A stretch of 64,000 bases of DNA from Sanderia malayensis (Eukaryota; Cnidaria; Scyphozoa; Semaeostomeae; Pelagiidae): positions 42,504 through 106,503 of the forward strand of contig RQOL01000405.1 of the NCBI GenBank assembly GCA_013076295.1, read 5' to 3'. Below are positions 1 through 13,138 of this stretch, one piece after another; within the stretch, counting starts at the first letter, position 1; each line of letters opens with the position of its first letter. The translations under genes were made by a program, and so were the position numbers. The notes under the pieces were generated by a model. That model saw nothing but the letters and a program-made list of their open reading frames with translations. It searched no databases and was not told the DNA's origin.

Positions 1-1018
1 ATTGGGACATGACGAACACGACAGATGGTTACGAACAGCAGATACTACACCAAACATATTTCTATCTTGCTCCCAGACAATCACATACTTGTCATCGTAT
101 GACATACTGTATACGGGAGTATGAACAACGTCATTTTCTGAAAGCATATATAGTATAAAAGCTGAAAGTAATCATAGCAAGGATAGCTAAAAGTTTTATC
201 ATTTCATCATACGGTAACTATCCACCACAACAAGATACTTTCCGAAATTAAATTCAAATTTGAAATGGAAGATATGGCATCGATAAGTATTATGATGATG
301 ATTATGAAGTTGATGATGATTATGAAGTATTTTTGCATTCGTCATCCACGGTGTCCCGTGTATTCATCCACGTTAAATGGACCCTCTTAATCGTGTGAAG
401 GAAAGGAGACTATTGTTACTTGAGTCAAACTTACTTTTTGCTATGAGGGCTTTTAATATATTCTTAATTCTACGTTACAATACAGTGAAGAAAGTCCCAA
501 TTGTTATTCCAGTTAAACAAAGTCGCTAATTATGAAAGAGCAATTTTTCAATAACAACATATTCAGCTCACAAGGGCTATTTTATCCAAATCCAATTCCT
601 TATTAACCTTGATAGTATTATACCAACTTTATGGATACAAAATGGACAAAGTTTGACCAAGTTAGGGGAATTTTTGTGTTTTCAAAGTTGGCTGATGAAT
701 AAATTTTTTCACGGCTTTTGTCTTGGGCTGCACTAAATACTCGCTGAAAATTCAAAACAACACTGTTAAGAAATGCGAATATTTTTATCGGATTCGCTGT
801 TTTCTTAGCTACAGTTTGATATAATTTTTATTAGAAATTGAGTTTAAATTTTCCAGGATTGCTAAATTTTTGATGGCAACTTTTTTTTTCTAACTTCACA
901 CTGAAGCTATTAACCTTCGGCTTTCAAGGGGGCGGCAGGGTGGGAGCTGGGCGGTCGATTGCCAGGGGGGAAGATCCGACCTCCCACCTTTACTTTCTTT
1001 AGAAATGTTGCGTCATAT

Positions 1019-3233
1019 TATGTATTGTAGGGTATGTATTGTAGGGTATGTATTGTAGGGTATTTATTGTAGGGTATGTATTGTATGGTATTTATTGTAG
1101 GGTATGTATTGTAGGGTATGTATTGTAGGGTATGTTATGTAGGGTATGTGTTGTAGGGTATGTATTGTAGGGTATTTATTGTAGGGTATTTATTGTAGGG
1201 TATTTATTGTAGGGTATGTATTGTAGGGTATTTATTGTAGAGTATTTATTGTACGGTTTGTATTGTAGGGTATGTATTGTAGGGTATGTATTGTAGGGTA
1301 TTTATTGTAGGGTATGTATTGTATGGTATTTCATGTAGGGTATGTATTGTAGGGTATGTGTTGTAGGGTATGTTATGTAGGGTATGTGTTGTAGGGTATG
1401 TATTGTAGGGTATTTATTGTAGGGTATTTATTGTAGGGTATGTATTGTAGGGTATTTATTGTAGGGTTTGTATTGTAGGGTATGTATTGTAGGGTATGTA
1501 TTGCAGGGTATGTATGTAGGGTATGTATTGTAGGGTATGTATTGTAGGGTATTTATTGTAGGGTATGTATTGTATGGTATTTATTGTAGGGTATGTATTG
1601 TAGGGTATGTATTGTAGGGTATGTATTGTAGGGTATTTATTGTAGGGTATGTATTGTATGGTATTTATTGTAGGGTATGTATTGTAGGGTATGTATAGTA
1701 GGGTATGTTATGTAGGGTATGTATTATAGGGTATTTATTGTAGGGTATTTATTGTAGGGTATGTATTGGAAGGTATTTATTGTAGGGTATGTATTGTAGG
1801 GTATGTATTGTAGGGTATGTTATGTAGGGTATGTGTTGTAGGGTATGTATTGTAGGGTATTTATTGTAGGGTATTTATTGTAGGGTATTTATTGTAGGGT
1901 ATGTATTGTAGGGTATTTATTGTAAGGTATTTGTTATAGGGTATGTATTGTAGGGTATTTATTATAGGGAATGTTATGTAGGGTATGTGTTGTAGGGTAT
2001 GTATTGTAGGGTATTTATTGTAGGTTATTTATTGTAGGGTATGTATTGTAGGGTATGTATTGTAGGGTATGTATAGTAGGGTATGTTATGTAGGGTATGT
2101 ATTATAGGGTATTTATTGTAGGGTATTTATTGTAGGGTATGTATTGTAAGGTATTTATTGTAGGGTATGTATTGTAGGGTATGTATTGTAGGGTATGTTA
2201 TGTAGGGTATGTGTTGTAGGGTATGTATTGTAGGGTATTTATTGTAGGGTATTTATTGTAGGGTATTTATTGTAGGGTATGTATTGTAGCGTATTTATTG
2301 TATGGTATTTGTTGTAGGGTATGTATTGTAGGGTATTTATTGTAGGGAATGTTATGTAGGGTATGTGTTGTAGGGTATGTATTGTAGGGTATTTATTGTA
2401 GGTTATTTATTGTACGGTATTTATTGTAGGGTATGTATTGTAGGGTATTTATTGTAAGGTATTTATTGTAGGCTTTGTATTGTAGGGTATTTATTATAGG
2501 GAATGTTATGTAGGGTATGTGTTGTAGGGTATTTATTGTAGGGTATGCATTGTAGGGTATGTATCGTAGGGTATGTATTGTAGGGTATTTATTGTAGGGT
2601 ATTTATTGTAGGGTATGTATTGTAAGGTATTTATTATAGGGTATGTATTGTAGGGTATGTATTGTAGGGTATGTTATGTAGGGTATGTATTGTAGGGTAT
2701 GTATTGTAGGGTATTTATTGTAGGGTATGTATTGTAGGGTATTTATTGTAGGGTATCCATTGTAGGGTATGTATCGTAGGGTATGTATTGTAGGGTATGT
2801 ATTGTAGGGTATGTATGTAGGGTATGTATTGTAGGGTATTTATTGTAGGGTATTTAGTGTAGGGTATGTATTGTAAGGTATTCATTGTAGGGTATGTATT
2901 GTAGGGTATTTATTGTAGGGTATGCATTGTAGGGTATGTATCGTAGGGTATGTATTGTAGGGTATGTATTGCAGGGTATGTATGTAGGGTATGTATTGTA
3001 GGGTATGTATTGTAGGGTATGTTATGTAGGGTATGTGTTGTAGGGTATGTATTGTAGGGTATTTATTGCAGGGTATGCATTGTAAGGTATGTATTGTAGG
3101 TTATGTATTGTAGGGTATGTATTGTAGGGTATGTATGTAGGGTATGTATTGTAGTGTATGTATTGTAGGGTATATATTGTAGGGTATGTTATGTAGGGTA
3201 TGTATTGTAGGGTATGTATTGTAGGGAATTTAA
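1019..3233 (+). repeat. 14-bp minisatellite (TATGTATTGTAGGG)n
   Basis: More than 2 kb of a 14-bp unit, TATGTATTGTAGGG, with recurrent variants TATTTATTGTAGGG and TATGTTATGTAGGG. The variants recur in blocks, so higher-order repeats are present. The same satellite occupies the equivalent place in every family-1 Helitron here, inverted in the minus-strand copies. Open frames through it are by-products of the repeat and are not genes. Confidence 0.95.
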
Positions 3234-3237
3234 TGTA

Positions 3238-3551
3238 TGTCTGTATCGGCATGAGCGGTAGCGAATGCAGCGCGCGAAGCGCGCCAACCAGATTAAGCGT
3301 TGTCTACTTGACAGGCTCCGGGGAGGGAGCGAAGCGACCGAACCCGGCCCATGTATGTATGTATGTATGTATGTATGTATGTATGTATGTAGGTATGTAG
3401 GTATGTATGTATGTAGGTATGTATGTATGTATCTATGTATGTATGGGCATGAGAGGGAGCGAATGCAGCGCGCGAAGCGCGCCAACCACATTAAACTTTT
3501 GTTGCTTGGGGGGCTCCAGGGAGGGAGCGTAGCGACCGGGCCCCCGACTAG
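3238..3551 (+). repeat. Internal 3'-end module, (ATGT)n, and terminal 3' module of Helitron
   Basis: Two related modules of about 105-115 bp (3238-3352 and 3446-3551) separated by an (ATGT)n microsatellite. Both contain a perfect hairpin with arms GCGCGC and a 3-nt loop, followed by a GC-rich block. Only the second module ends in CTAG. The first ends in a CCGGCCCATG-like sequence that runs into the microsatellite, so it looks like a duplicated, non-terminal copy of the 3' end. Confidence 0.8.
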
Positions 3552-3553
3552 TC
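3548..3553 (+). other. Head-to-tail Helitron junction CTAG|TC
   Basis: CTAG (3548-3551) is the 3' end of the left element and TC (3552-3553) opens the right one with TCTATATATAATAAAA. No host base lies between them. The arrangement matches the reverse complement of the junctions at 51583, 55394 and 58434. Confidence 0.85.
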
Positions 3554-4762
3554 TATATATAATAAAATGTGATCACACGTGACCCGGAGGGACCAAACAA
3601 TGGGTCATTGTCTCCGGAACAATCGACGTTCGAAAAAACAATGGCAACGTTCCACCAAACAATGGGATCAAAGGAGCGGGGCTTGATATCATAAAGGCTT
3701 TTTTTTGGGGTGCAAATATGGGTGCAAATCGCCATAGAAATGATCGCTGCATTCTGCTCATCAAAGTAAACTATGTGGCTAATTTCTACTCCAAGCGGTT
3801 CGGGAGTTATGGCCCATTTTGTGGTGCGACTTTCTAGAAAGTTCGGCCGACCCAGTTAATGAGATGCAAAACGAGCAGGGAGAAGCAGGTGTTTTTTTAG
3901 TTGAACGCGCGGCAAGTTGCTCGGGTTTAAACGTGAATACGTGCCGGAAATGAATTGTAAAGACGTGTCAATTGTTGTCAAGACCTGTGGAAACAATTGG
4001 TGAACAATTATTTCAAGGTATTTCCTTTATTCAATTGTTTTTGGCTTTAAATAGCACGAGTTTTGTTTTGTTTCAACTCACGTTTTTTGTGTTGAGCCGA
4101 GGGCCTAACCAAAACACGAAGACAATTTTGATTTTCTCGGGTCGTTCTGGGCCGATTTTCTCCATTTAAACTTTCGGTAACTGTTTATTTACACCAGAAC
4201 TAAAGTTATCTGGGGTTGTTCTTTTCGTTTTCTCGATTTTCCTCTCTTTTTGGACAGTTTTGGCCGAGTTTGGGTTTTGCTGGAAAACACGAAATTTTCA
4301 AGCAACACGCCTGTGTTTTGCACTTGCGAAAATTTATTTTTAACCTGCCAAAACTTTGTTTTTTTTCACCCAAATACTATCGATAAATGTTCCCCAACCT
4401 ATTAGCTTCCTGTTGGTGTAATTTGAGCTAAAATTGACAAATTTTGACCACGTTAGGAGAATTTTTGTGTTATAAAAGTTGGCTGATGAATAATTTGTTT
4501 CACGGCTTTTGCGTTCGGCTGCAGCAAATGCTCCCTTAAAATTACAAACAACATTGTTAAGAAATGTGAATATTTTTATCGGATTCGCTGTTTTCTTACC
4601 TACATTTTCATATATTTTTTATTAGAGATTGAGTTTAAATTTTCCAGGATTGATTACATTTTTGAAGGCAACTATTTTTTTCCAAACTTCACACTGAAGT
4701 TATCAACTTTCAGAAACGGCTTTCAGGGGGGCGGCAGGGTGGGCGCTGCCAGTGGAGAAGAT

Positions 4763-6175
4763 GTAGGGTTTGTATTGTAGGGTATGTATTGTAGGGTATG
4801 TTATGTAGGGTATGTGTTGTAGGGTATGTATTGTAGGGTATTTATTGTAGGGTATTTATTGTAGGGTATTTATTGTAGGGTATGTATTGTAGGGTATTTA
4901 TTGTAAGGTATTTGTTGTAGGGTATGTATTGTAGGGTATTTATTATAGGGAATGTTATGTAGGGTATGTGTTGTAGGGTATGTATTGTAGGGTATTTATT
5001 GTAGGTTATTTATTGTAGGGTATGTATTGTAGGGTATGTATTGTAGGGTATGTATAGTAGGGTATGTTATGTAGGGTATGTATTATAGGGTATTTATTGT
5101 AGGGTATTTATTGTAGGGTATGTATTGTAAGGTATTTATTGTAGGGTATGTATTGTAGGGTATGTTATGTAGGGTATGTGTTGTAGGGTATGTATTGTAG
5201 GGTATTTATTGTAGGGTATTTATTGTAGGGTATTTATTGTAGGGTATGTATTGTAGGGTATTTATTGTATGGTATTTGTTGTAGGGTATGTATTGTAGGG
5301 TATTTATTGTAGGGAATGTTATGTAGGGTATGTGTTGTAGGGTATGTATTGTAGGGTATTTATTGTAGGTTATTTATTGTACGGTATTTATTGTAGGGTA
5401 TGTATTGTAGGGTATTTATTGTAAGGTATTTATTGTAGGCTTTGTATTGTAGGGTATTTATTATAGGGAATGTTATGTAGGGTATGTGTTGTAGGGTATT
5501 TATTGTAGGGTATGCATTGTAGGGTATGTATCGTAGGGTATGTATTGTAGGGTATTTATTGTAGGGTATTTATTGTAGGGTATGTATTGTAAGGTATTTA
5601 TTATAGGGTATGTATTGTAGGGTATGTATTGTAGGGTATGTTATGTAGGGTATGTATTGTAGGGTATGTATTGTAGGGTATTTATTGTAGGGTGTGTATT
5701 GTAGGGTATGTATTGTAGGTTATGTATGGTAGGGTATGTATTTTAGGTTATGTATGGTAGGGTATGTATTGTAGGGTATGTAGTGTAGGTTATGTATTGT
5801 AGGGTATGTAGTGTAGGGTATGTATTGTAGGGTATGTTATGTAGGGTATGTATTGTAGGTTATGTATGGTAGGGTATGTATTTTAGGTTATGTATGGTAG
5901 GGTATGTATTGTAGGGTATGTAGTGTAGGTTATGTATTGTAGGGTATGTAGTGTAGGGTATGTATTGTAGGGTATGTTATGTAGGGTATGTATTGTAGGG
6001 TATGTATCTAGGGTATGTATGTAGGGTATGTATGTATGTATGTATGTATGTATGTATGTATGTATGTAGGGTATGTATGTATGTATGTATGTAGGGTATG
6101 TATGTAGGGTATGTATGTATGTATGTTTGTATGTAGGGTATGTATGTAGGGTATGTAGGGTATGTATATTATGTA
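4763..6175 (+). repeat. 14-bp minisatellite and (ATGT)n tract
   Basis: The same TATGTATTGTAGGG family as 1019-3233, about 1.3 kb, grading into an (ATGT)n/GGTATGTATGTA tract at about 6000-6175. Copies B and C carry much shorter tracts (about 0.5 kb) at the same place between the 5' region and the transposase gene. The tract therefore varies in length between copies of one family. Confidence 0.93.
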
Positions 6176-8157
6176 TAGTATTTATATATAGTATATAGGG
6201 TATGTATCGCTGTAGATATTTATGTATAGTATCTATAGTAAGTATGTTAATATTAATATGTAATGCTTCTATTTCTAACTTTTGTAATTCTTCAAAAAAG
6301 ATCACTGCAAAACAGACACTGTCCTTCTTTTTGAACAAATGATCTTCAATTAACAAATCTTAAAATGAACTCACCTCACTATAATAATGTTCACAAGGAA
6401 TGACCACAAACATTCACTTTATGTCTGGGCACCTGAAAAACAAGAAGAAATCATGTAATATACTTTATAGCATGTTGGCTCATCTCAGTTCTTTTCATGT
6501 GGCCTGAAGTCTATAAATGTAAGTAATTTATTGTAACTGCAAATCATTAATTAATTACCTCCACCTCATGTATTCACCAAGTCAAAAAACGTATTAAACC
6601 TTCTTACCTTTTGTCAACCTTCCATGGCCTACTCTTATTATTGGTACTTTTACCAGCAGCAATATTTCTGAAGATATAACAGATCACCAAAAATCAATGT
6701 ACTTCATTCTCCATGTGTCCGAGAAATGGTGTATTTCTAGATATATCATGCATAATAAAGTCAACCAAATTATTTCTTCTTATACTTAGAGGTTCCCCTC
6801 CACAACCACACTTCTCCCCATCATCAACGAAGACCAAGGCCGTTTTTCTCTTCGGTGCCAAGTACATGCTCTTGCTGTTGTTGTGTTCAACTGCCTTTCT
6901 GTCGAATCGAATCGAATGGATCATCATGAGAATAATAATAACAACAATGAGGCACGCCGCCGAATAGAGGCCAAAAAACTTTCAAATTGGCGCGAATTTA
7001 AAATAGCAATTGCGTGTTTACTTTCTTGCTACATCAAATGAAACATTTTTGTTCAATATCTAACGTTGTTAGAAATTGCAGAAAATAATAATAATATCTA
7101 TATATTGAAAAAAAATTATTAGAAAGATTGTTTTACTTTGTTATTGGTGAGTTGAATGTTGAAATTTACCTTTTCTAAAGAATCCTTATTTACACCGACA
7201 GCGTCTTCTTTAAAGCAACGTTGTCTTTCATTGCATCGCAATGCACTGTCTTTTTAGCGTTTCTGTCATCTGCTTTTTAGCGTTTCTGTTATCTGGTTTC
7301 TCGGCTAATGTCCAGCCAGTTTTGTTATTAACAAAGTAAAGTAAAGTGAAGTTTTTTTATAAAGTAAGTATTTCCCCCTTCACTTCAGCATGACCTTTTA
7401 TTCTCATTTCTTCACTCAATCTATCAACATAATAATATACAAGTTGACAATGTTAAACATTCCTTAGTATCAATGGCAACTTTCTGTTTACAAGATAATC
7501 AATTCATTCAAAACATCTTTCTTCTTTTGTAAAAACAGGTTTTCAAACAAGTTCATTCCTCAGAATATTTGGTGAGTGTGACAAGAATTGTTCCTGTATA
7601 AAGCCTATTTTAATTAATGTTTAAATACCTCACCCTGTAATGTACATTCATATCCCAAATCTGAAGCTTAGCTACTATATTTAAAGTGGTATTAACAATT
7701 GCAACAATTTATTATCAATAAAAAGCAAATTTACTGCATAATGCAAATCAAATCTAGCCTTATAATACAAACACATCAAATGTGGTTTATACATTTTTCT
7801 TTCCAAAAATTAAAAGGATCATTAACTTCTCCAATTTATACATTATCAAAACTGTTTTCCTTTTAGTTGTTAAAGAACACAATAGAAAGAGTGATGTAGG
7901 TCATAAGAGAAAGTGCTCAAATATTTTTATTTAGAAACTTTAAATAACCAATAATTTAATTCAACAATCAAGAGTAATCCCTAACATTTCTTACAATTAT
8001 GTTTTAAATTATTTATTTTATCTTCCAGCTCACCACAAAACAACAACCCCATCCAGTTGCTCACAAAAATCACTCTTATTTCAAATTTTAACATTTTCAC
8101 TTAAATTGGGTTGGATATAAACACATTTTTTTCTTTTTTTATATCACATCTCGCAAA
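6176..8157 (+). other. 5' noncoding spacer of Helitron copy A
   Basis: AT-rich sequence between the minisatellite and the transposase start. It is conserved, inverted, upstream of the same gene in C (47912-49850) and B (31937-33890). Short open frames near 6694-6967 are not preserved between copies: the B equivalent has several indels. I see no gene. The promoter and leader of the transposase probably lie here. Confidence 0.6.
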
Positions 8158-10945
8158 ATGCCAAAAAAAGCCAAAAAAAGCATCACCGGCAATAAACGTA
8201 GGAATCAATTACGGGAAGCAAATCGCCGCTGTCGTGAGAATAACCAACAGCCTCATCCTGCTGATTTACCACCTGATAATATGGTACAGGGAGCAGTGAA
8301 TCATCTTCACCAGTTGCAGCAAGAATACCCCCAGCAACCAGCCCCAGAATATCAACCACTCCCACTTCATTATCCACAGTTGCAGGCATTGTATGTGCCA
8401 TGGCAACTACCTGCGATGCTTCCCCACTACGGACTTATAGCAGTACCACAACCAGGCTTACAATATCCTGCAGCACTGGCCCCTCAACTTCAGGTACACA
8501 ACCCAATAATTTGTACTGAACTTTCAAAATAGATAACTCTATATTATACAACTATTTGAAATTAACAACAATCAAAATAAAACCAGTTATTATATCAAGC
8601 AAATTGTAAATACTTTTTCATCTCTGCAGGTACCGCCAATCATTATGCAATTGCAACCACCCCTTCTGAATCGTAATCATGGAGGTGAAACGGCAATACA
8701 AACGGCAGATGTGGAAATGCTTAATGTAAATCAAGCTCGAAATGACAACGAGGTAAAATAAAATTGTTAACACAAGCTAACTACTGCTAGGCAAGTCCAT
8801 TTTCCATAACCCAAATGCCTCATGCAATTTGACTATTTTCCACATGTACTATAAGTTTCCATATTTATTTATATCAATTTACACAATCACACAGTAATGA
8901 CATTAAAAGTTCCAATAACTAATAACTTTATGTAAATAATTTCATTTCCTTTTCATTTCAACAGATACGGCCAATGCACATGCAACCCGAAACACATATT
9001 GAAAATGAAAATAATGAAATTGAAAGGCCGGCACAACCTGATGAAATCAACGTGGAACAACACATTCTAATTCCACATGATAATCAGGTAAAATAGACTA
9101 CCATCACAATTGCCATAAAATACAGCTGTCATTCTCCACAGGACCATGTCAGGAAATTATTTTGCTCTCTAAACGGACATATCTTCACAAGTCTCAGTTT
9201 TATGCATTTCAAAACACATGATTGAATTATATTAACTTAGATTACATTGCATTTCAGGATCCACAAATATTGACTGCTGCTATGCAATTGCAAGCCAACG
9301 TTCAAAATGAGAATGAAGGGAATGAAATGGCGGTACCACTCCAAGAAGTTGAAATGCAACACGAAATCCTACCACAACACCAAGATGATGTCCCCCAACC
9401 CATCCAACATCGAGAAAGGGAAGTAAATCAACCTATTCTTGAAATTCCTCAATTCTCCCCAATGCCTCATCATCTTGGAAAAATGACCAGGACATGTATT
9501 CACTGTGAAGCGAAGTACTTCCGAGAGGAACTCAACACAAGAAAACAATACAACAAATGTTGTATGGGAGGATTAATAACTCTCGATCCCATTCAACCAC
9601 CCCCGGCAAATGTCATGCATTTATACACTGGAACTACTGATGAATCTAAATATTTTCTCAAAAATTTCCGTAGATACAATTCACTAATGGCGATGGCATC
9701 CTGGACAGCTAACGTTGTAAGACACGCTAATGCAGGACCACCAGTCATCACCATACATGGAAGTGCATACCATATGACAGGTAAATATAACGTCCCTCTC
9801 TTAGTAGCTCTTATATTATCCTACATTTTCATATAATAGCTTCACATGATGAAACGGATGTTGACAGAACGCTCAAGTCCTTTCCCACCCAATCTACAAT
9901 GGATTAGCTCTCTATCCTTGCCTTGATATTAAGAGTTGTCCAATCGAAAATGAAGGCGCTTTATGATGCTTGACATCTTCCTAACCATGACGGCCAATCC
10001 CAAGTGGAAGGAGATTTCAGAAAACATTCTACCACACCAGAAGGCGAATGACCGGCCTGACATCGTCAGACGAGTATTTCAACAGAAACTACAAGAACTA
10101 CTGGAAGATGTCCTTCACAAGCACATTCTCGGACACACTATTGCACATGTATATGTCATCGAATTTCAGAAGAGAGGACTACCAGACGCTCACATGATTT
10201 TGTTCCTCTCTGAGGCTGATAGACCACGAACACCCGAAGAGGTAACATCTACAACAATAATTTATATATAGAGTACGATATATAATCATCAGTTGTATTG
10301 CTTAGTAAAAACACAATGCATTTTGATGTGTACAACTTACATGTGATATTTTCCTTCCAAACCCACAGGTAGATCGACTCATATCAGCTGAAATTCCGGA
10401 CCCACAGGATGCAAGATATCACAAATTGGTACTGAAGCACATGACACATGGACCATGAGGTGATATAAACCCAATAAACCCAATACAATTTAGAATGTTT
10501 CCTTCAATTCAACAGGGGTAACTGAAACCGACAGGTCCCGAAAATATGCAGAATTGTACATTATGGACACCCAGCAAGCACTGCAAGAACGCCAGAACAC
10601 AGCCAGAGAACAAAACTTGGACTTAGACATGGTGGCGCTGCTGCAAAACGAATTGATGGCAGTAAATCGGTTTGCTCAACATTTTAAAACAATGGGAGAA
10701 GTACTGGAAGAGCAAAGGCAGCAAGCCATTGCCAATGATCAGCCTATCCCCACATTCAAGATGATTATTACCGGTCGCCCAGAACAAGATCAAAGATATG
10801 ACAATCCTACTGCCAGAGAAATTGCAGTCTACCTACACGTCTACATACACGTCGAGGGCAAGACCAGGAAAATCCTGATCGTGTCCACCGTGTCAGACTC
10901 ACAATCGCCAAATATTATTCATACCGAATACAAGTCAGAAATCAA
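8158..10945 (+). pseudogene. Family-1 Helitron Rep/helicase gene, rearranged N-terminal part
   Basis: Exons readable by comparison with B: 8158-8493 (basic start MPKKAKK, then Gln/Pro-rich), 8630-8752, 8965-9087 and 9258-9780 (ends in a Cys-rich CIHC...CC region). All have GT/AG borders, and exons 2 and 3 are each exactly 41 codons. The order then breaks. A Rep segment (about 9966-10470, with the HUH region) sits inside what should be intron 4, before exon 5 (from 10516). The HUH motif reads GLPDAHM, so the first His is Asp (codon 10185-10187). The inserted Rep segment also has a stop at 10456-10458 where B has Cys (CPGDIN-type context). Exon 5 has an internal deletion near 10825, then the gap. 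Not functional as shown; the rearrangement could also be a misassembly beside the gap. Confidence 0.85.
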
Positions 10946-11045
10946 NNNNNNNNNNNNNNNNNNNNNNNNNNNNNNNNNNNNNNNNNNNNNNNNNNNNNNN
11001 NNNNNNNNNNNNNNNNNNNNNNNNNNNNNNNNNNNNNNNNNNNNN
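10946..11045. other. Assembly gap (100 N)
   Basis: Exactly 100 N, the conventional size for a gap of unknown length. Plus-strand family-1 Helitron sequence ends at it and minus-strand family-2 Rep sequence starts right after it. Linkage across the gap, including the opposite orientation of the left and right Helitron arrays, is not shown by sequence. Confidence 0.98.
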
Positions 11046-13138
11046 ATGCCGATTCATTCTGGTGTCATTCCTTTTACCCACTATTACAGGTTTATACTTG
11101 ACTGGAGACTGAGACTTTGTATGGACTAATTCATATTTGATGTGGGTTTTTTTTGCTGGTTCAATTGGAAAGCCAAATCTGCATATTTGCTCTCCATGAT
11201 CATTCTCTTTTAGGCAATATGCAGAGTTACACTTTGTATGGCCTCTGTACTATGTTTGCTAAATCTGCATAATCTTGATCAAATTTATCCTCTGATATGT
11301 CCTTAAATGGGCGTTTACATGGATGGACAACAGGCTTGCAAAAGTCACTTTCATCAATTGGGTTGCAAGTGGAAACTAAAGTATCATAGTAGCGGCAAAT
11401 GATATTTTCTGCAATAATTCCTTCCTTGACAATCTCTGAACACTTGTGTATTTCTTCAGTTTCTTCAATTTTGCCTAACTGTTGTGCAGCATAATGTCCT
11501 TTTAATGCCAAATCAGAAAGGTTGGAAAGACCTGGATCACTTTTCAATTTGGTTAATCCATGACAATGTATTGACCCTCTCTGTACTGCAAATTCGTATC
11601 TGAACCAATGCCATTTAGCACCCAAACAATTGTAAAGCCAATGTTTTACAAAAGATTCTGTTCTTTCTGTGAAAAAATAATCCAACAAATGTGGATTATT
11701 TAAAACATTTGTTCTGAAATTTTGAGATGAGTCTTCATCACTTTCAAAGAGAGAATGAAATTCTGGCCAGTGCATTTCAGCACACGAAAGTGTCCAAAAT
11801 ACAGTTGGTGGCCCCATTTGTATCATTAATGATCTTAACTGTTCTTTGTTATTGTTCCAATATGCATTGGTCCCTGTTACATTTTTGGCATAATGCATAA
11901 TTTTTGACATCACTTTTGAATATTGGCCACTTTCTGCCAAATTTCGTAACTCATCAATAGTCATACTATTCCTTGCATTTTGCTTCATATAAAAATTGCC
12001 TTGACCTAATAGCCTTCTTCTGTACAACATGTTGAATGCCCAATAAGCAAATCGTGGATGACTTGCAAATCTATAGTAGAACTTACCATTTTTATATTCT
12101 GCAAACTTTATCAGATGTTTTAGAGTTTTTGCAAATGATTCAGTTTCATTTTTTGCAACATCTCTGATGGTAATGTTACCTGTAGGGTCCCCTAAAGAGT
12201 TTGGAAACAAAGTTGGGAATGCAAGAGTTGCCAAGAACGGAGTCCTAAACTCATTAATTGCATCTGAACCAATTTGCATGCAGTTTTCATTCTGAGTTCC
12301 ATTAAGTGCTTCAGTTATTATTTGCTCTTCGGGTAGGCTAGATGAAGCTTGTGGCAATACACTTGACAAATTAACATTAGCAGTCTCCTCTTTATAAAAG
12401 TCAGTATTTGGAGGTCCAGAATCAGGTAATGTAGTTTCAATGTCTTCGTGGAAATCAATGGTATTTAGTGATATAAAGCCATCTGTTGGTAACATTGAAA
12501 CCCTTTTTTGATCAATAATTATGTTACGATAAAGAGGGTTGTTCACCTTCAACCATATTAAAGCATTCAGAACAGCATTTCTTTGACTTAAATTCTCTAA
12601 CAAATCATTTCTCCTTTGATTGTGAATACAAACAATTGGTATATCTTTGGGGTGGTGTGGAAGAACATCAGCTATATGTTGCACATCATTTGGTAAATTA
12701 ATAACATGACCTTTGTATGCTAATGAGCCACCAGATTTTGTGTAAACTTGGCATAACAGTAAATGCTCTTGAGATTAGCATTTCTTCGCATTGGACTGAG
12801 GCAACAAGTTCATCGGAACAGGTCCTGGTATCATGCCATTTTCAGAGCAAAAATTTTTGGATGTGTTTTTGTGTTTTACATTGTTTGCATGTGAAATTTT
12901 TATCCAAAGAACTTTATCGTGCTGACATTCTTTCTTGGCAAGCCTCATGACAAATTTACACTGAGAAATGTCATCTGCATGGAACTGTGGAATGCATTCA
13001 TCTCTTTTTTGCATTTTTTTTGGGTCATCTATTATTGCAGGAATATCAGAGACATTGTGAGCTATCATTTGAAATAATTTTTGCATTTTTAGTTTCCCTT
13101 TTTGTGTATATTTTTCTCTTCTTGCTCTATTTTTTGCA
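11046..13138 (-). pseudogene. Family-2 Helitron Rep gene (DUF6570 + Helitron_like_N), frameshifted
   Basis: A second Helitron family, unrelated at DNA level to the 16-kb elements. Reading leftward: a basic segment (AKNRARREKY) near 13100; a MIPGPVP motif then YKGHVINLPNDV (about 12820-12690), typical of the DUF6570 region; LAFPTLFP (about 12210); FWTLSCAEMHWPEF; and the HUH site RGSIHCHG at about 11558-11574. A one-base insertion near 11240 ends the frame. In the next frame it continues with a Cys-rich YCLK...CRFGFP motif and RNDTRMNRH up to the gap. The Y2 tyrosines and helicase are not in the window. At least three frameshifts (about 13140, 12775, 11240) make it a pseudogene. The longest intact stretch is 485 residues, 12684-11227. 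Confidence 0.85.

Larger units (their letters stand above)
1..3551 (+). mobile_element. Non-autonomous family-1 Helitron, 5'-truncated by window edge
   Basis: The 3' part of a plus-strand Helitron-like element. It ends in CTAG at 3548-3551, directly followed by the TC of the next element. From about 590 to 1010 it carries the body sequence found in the minus-strand elements D-G (for example 53940-54310), then the 14-bp minisatellite, then an internal and a terminal 3' module. Positions 1-590 hold no recognisable gene. Part of this stretch (about 309-360) is the reverse complement of sequence near 20361-20410 in element B, so the left part is chimeric or derives from a longer relative. The 5' end lies outside the window. 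Confidence 0.75.
3552..10945 (+). mobile_element. Autonomous-type family-1 Helitron, 5' part, cut by gap
   Basis: A plus-strand copy of the element seen as B and C on the minus strand. From 5' to 3' it has a TC terminus; a conserved block with ATTGTT repeats and CACGTG; a 5' region to about 4760; the 14-bp minisatellite; a spacer (about 6250-8157) matching 49850-47912 of copy C in inverse orientation; and the exons of the Rep gene. Sequence stops at the N run, so the helicase and the 3' end are missing. The gene is rearranged (see 8158-10945). Confidence 0.85.

Noticed and set aside
1019..3233. Telomere-like TAGGG repeats
   Set aside because: The unit is 14 bp and is not TTAGGG or a known telomere unit; it sits inside transposons.
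3972..4169. Frame MLSRPVETIGEQLF... as a separate gene
   Set aside because: It is the 3' part of the 5'-subterminal frame described at 34918-35116, extended past a probable splice donor; not a separate gene.
6694..6967. Overlapping frames on both strands near 6700-6967 and 49097-49345
   Set aside because: Shared only because the spacer is repeated; the B copy has indels and no motifs are present.
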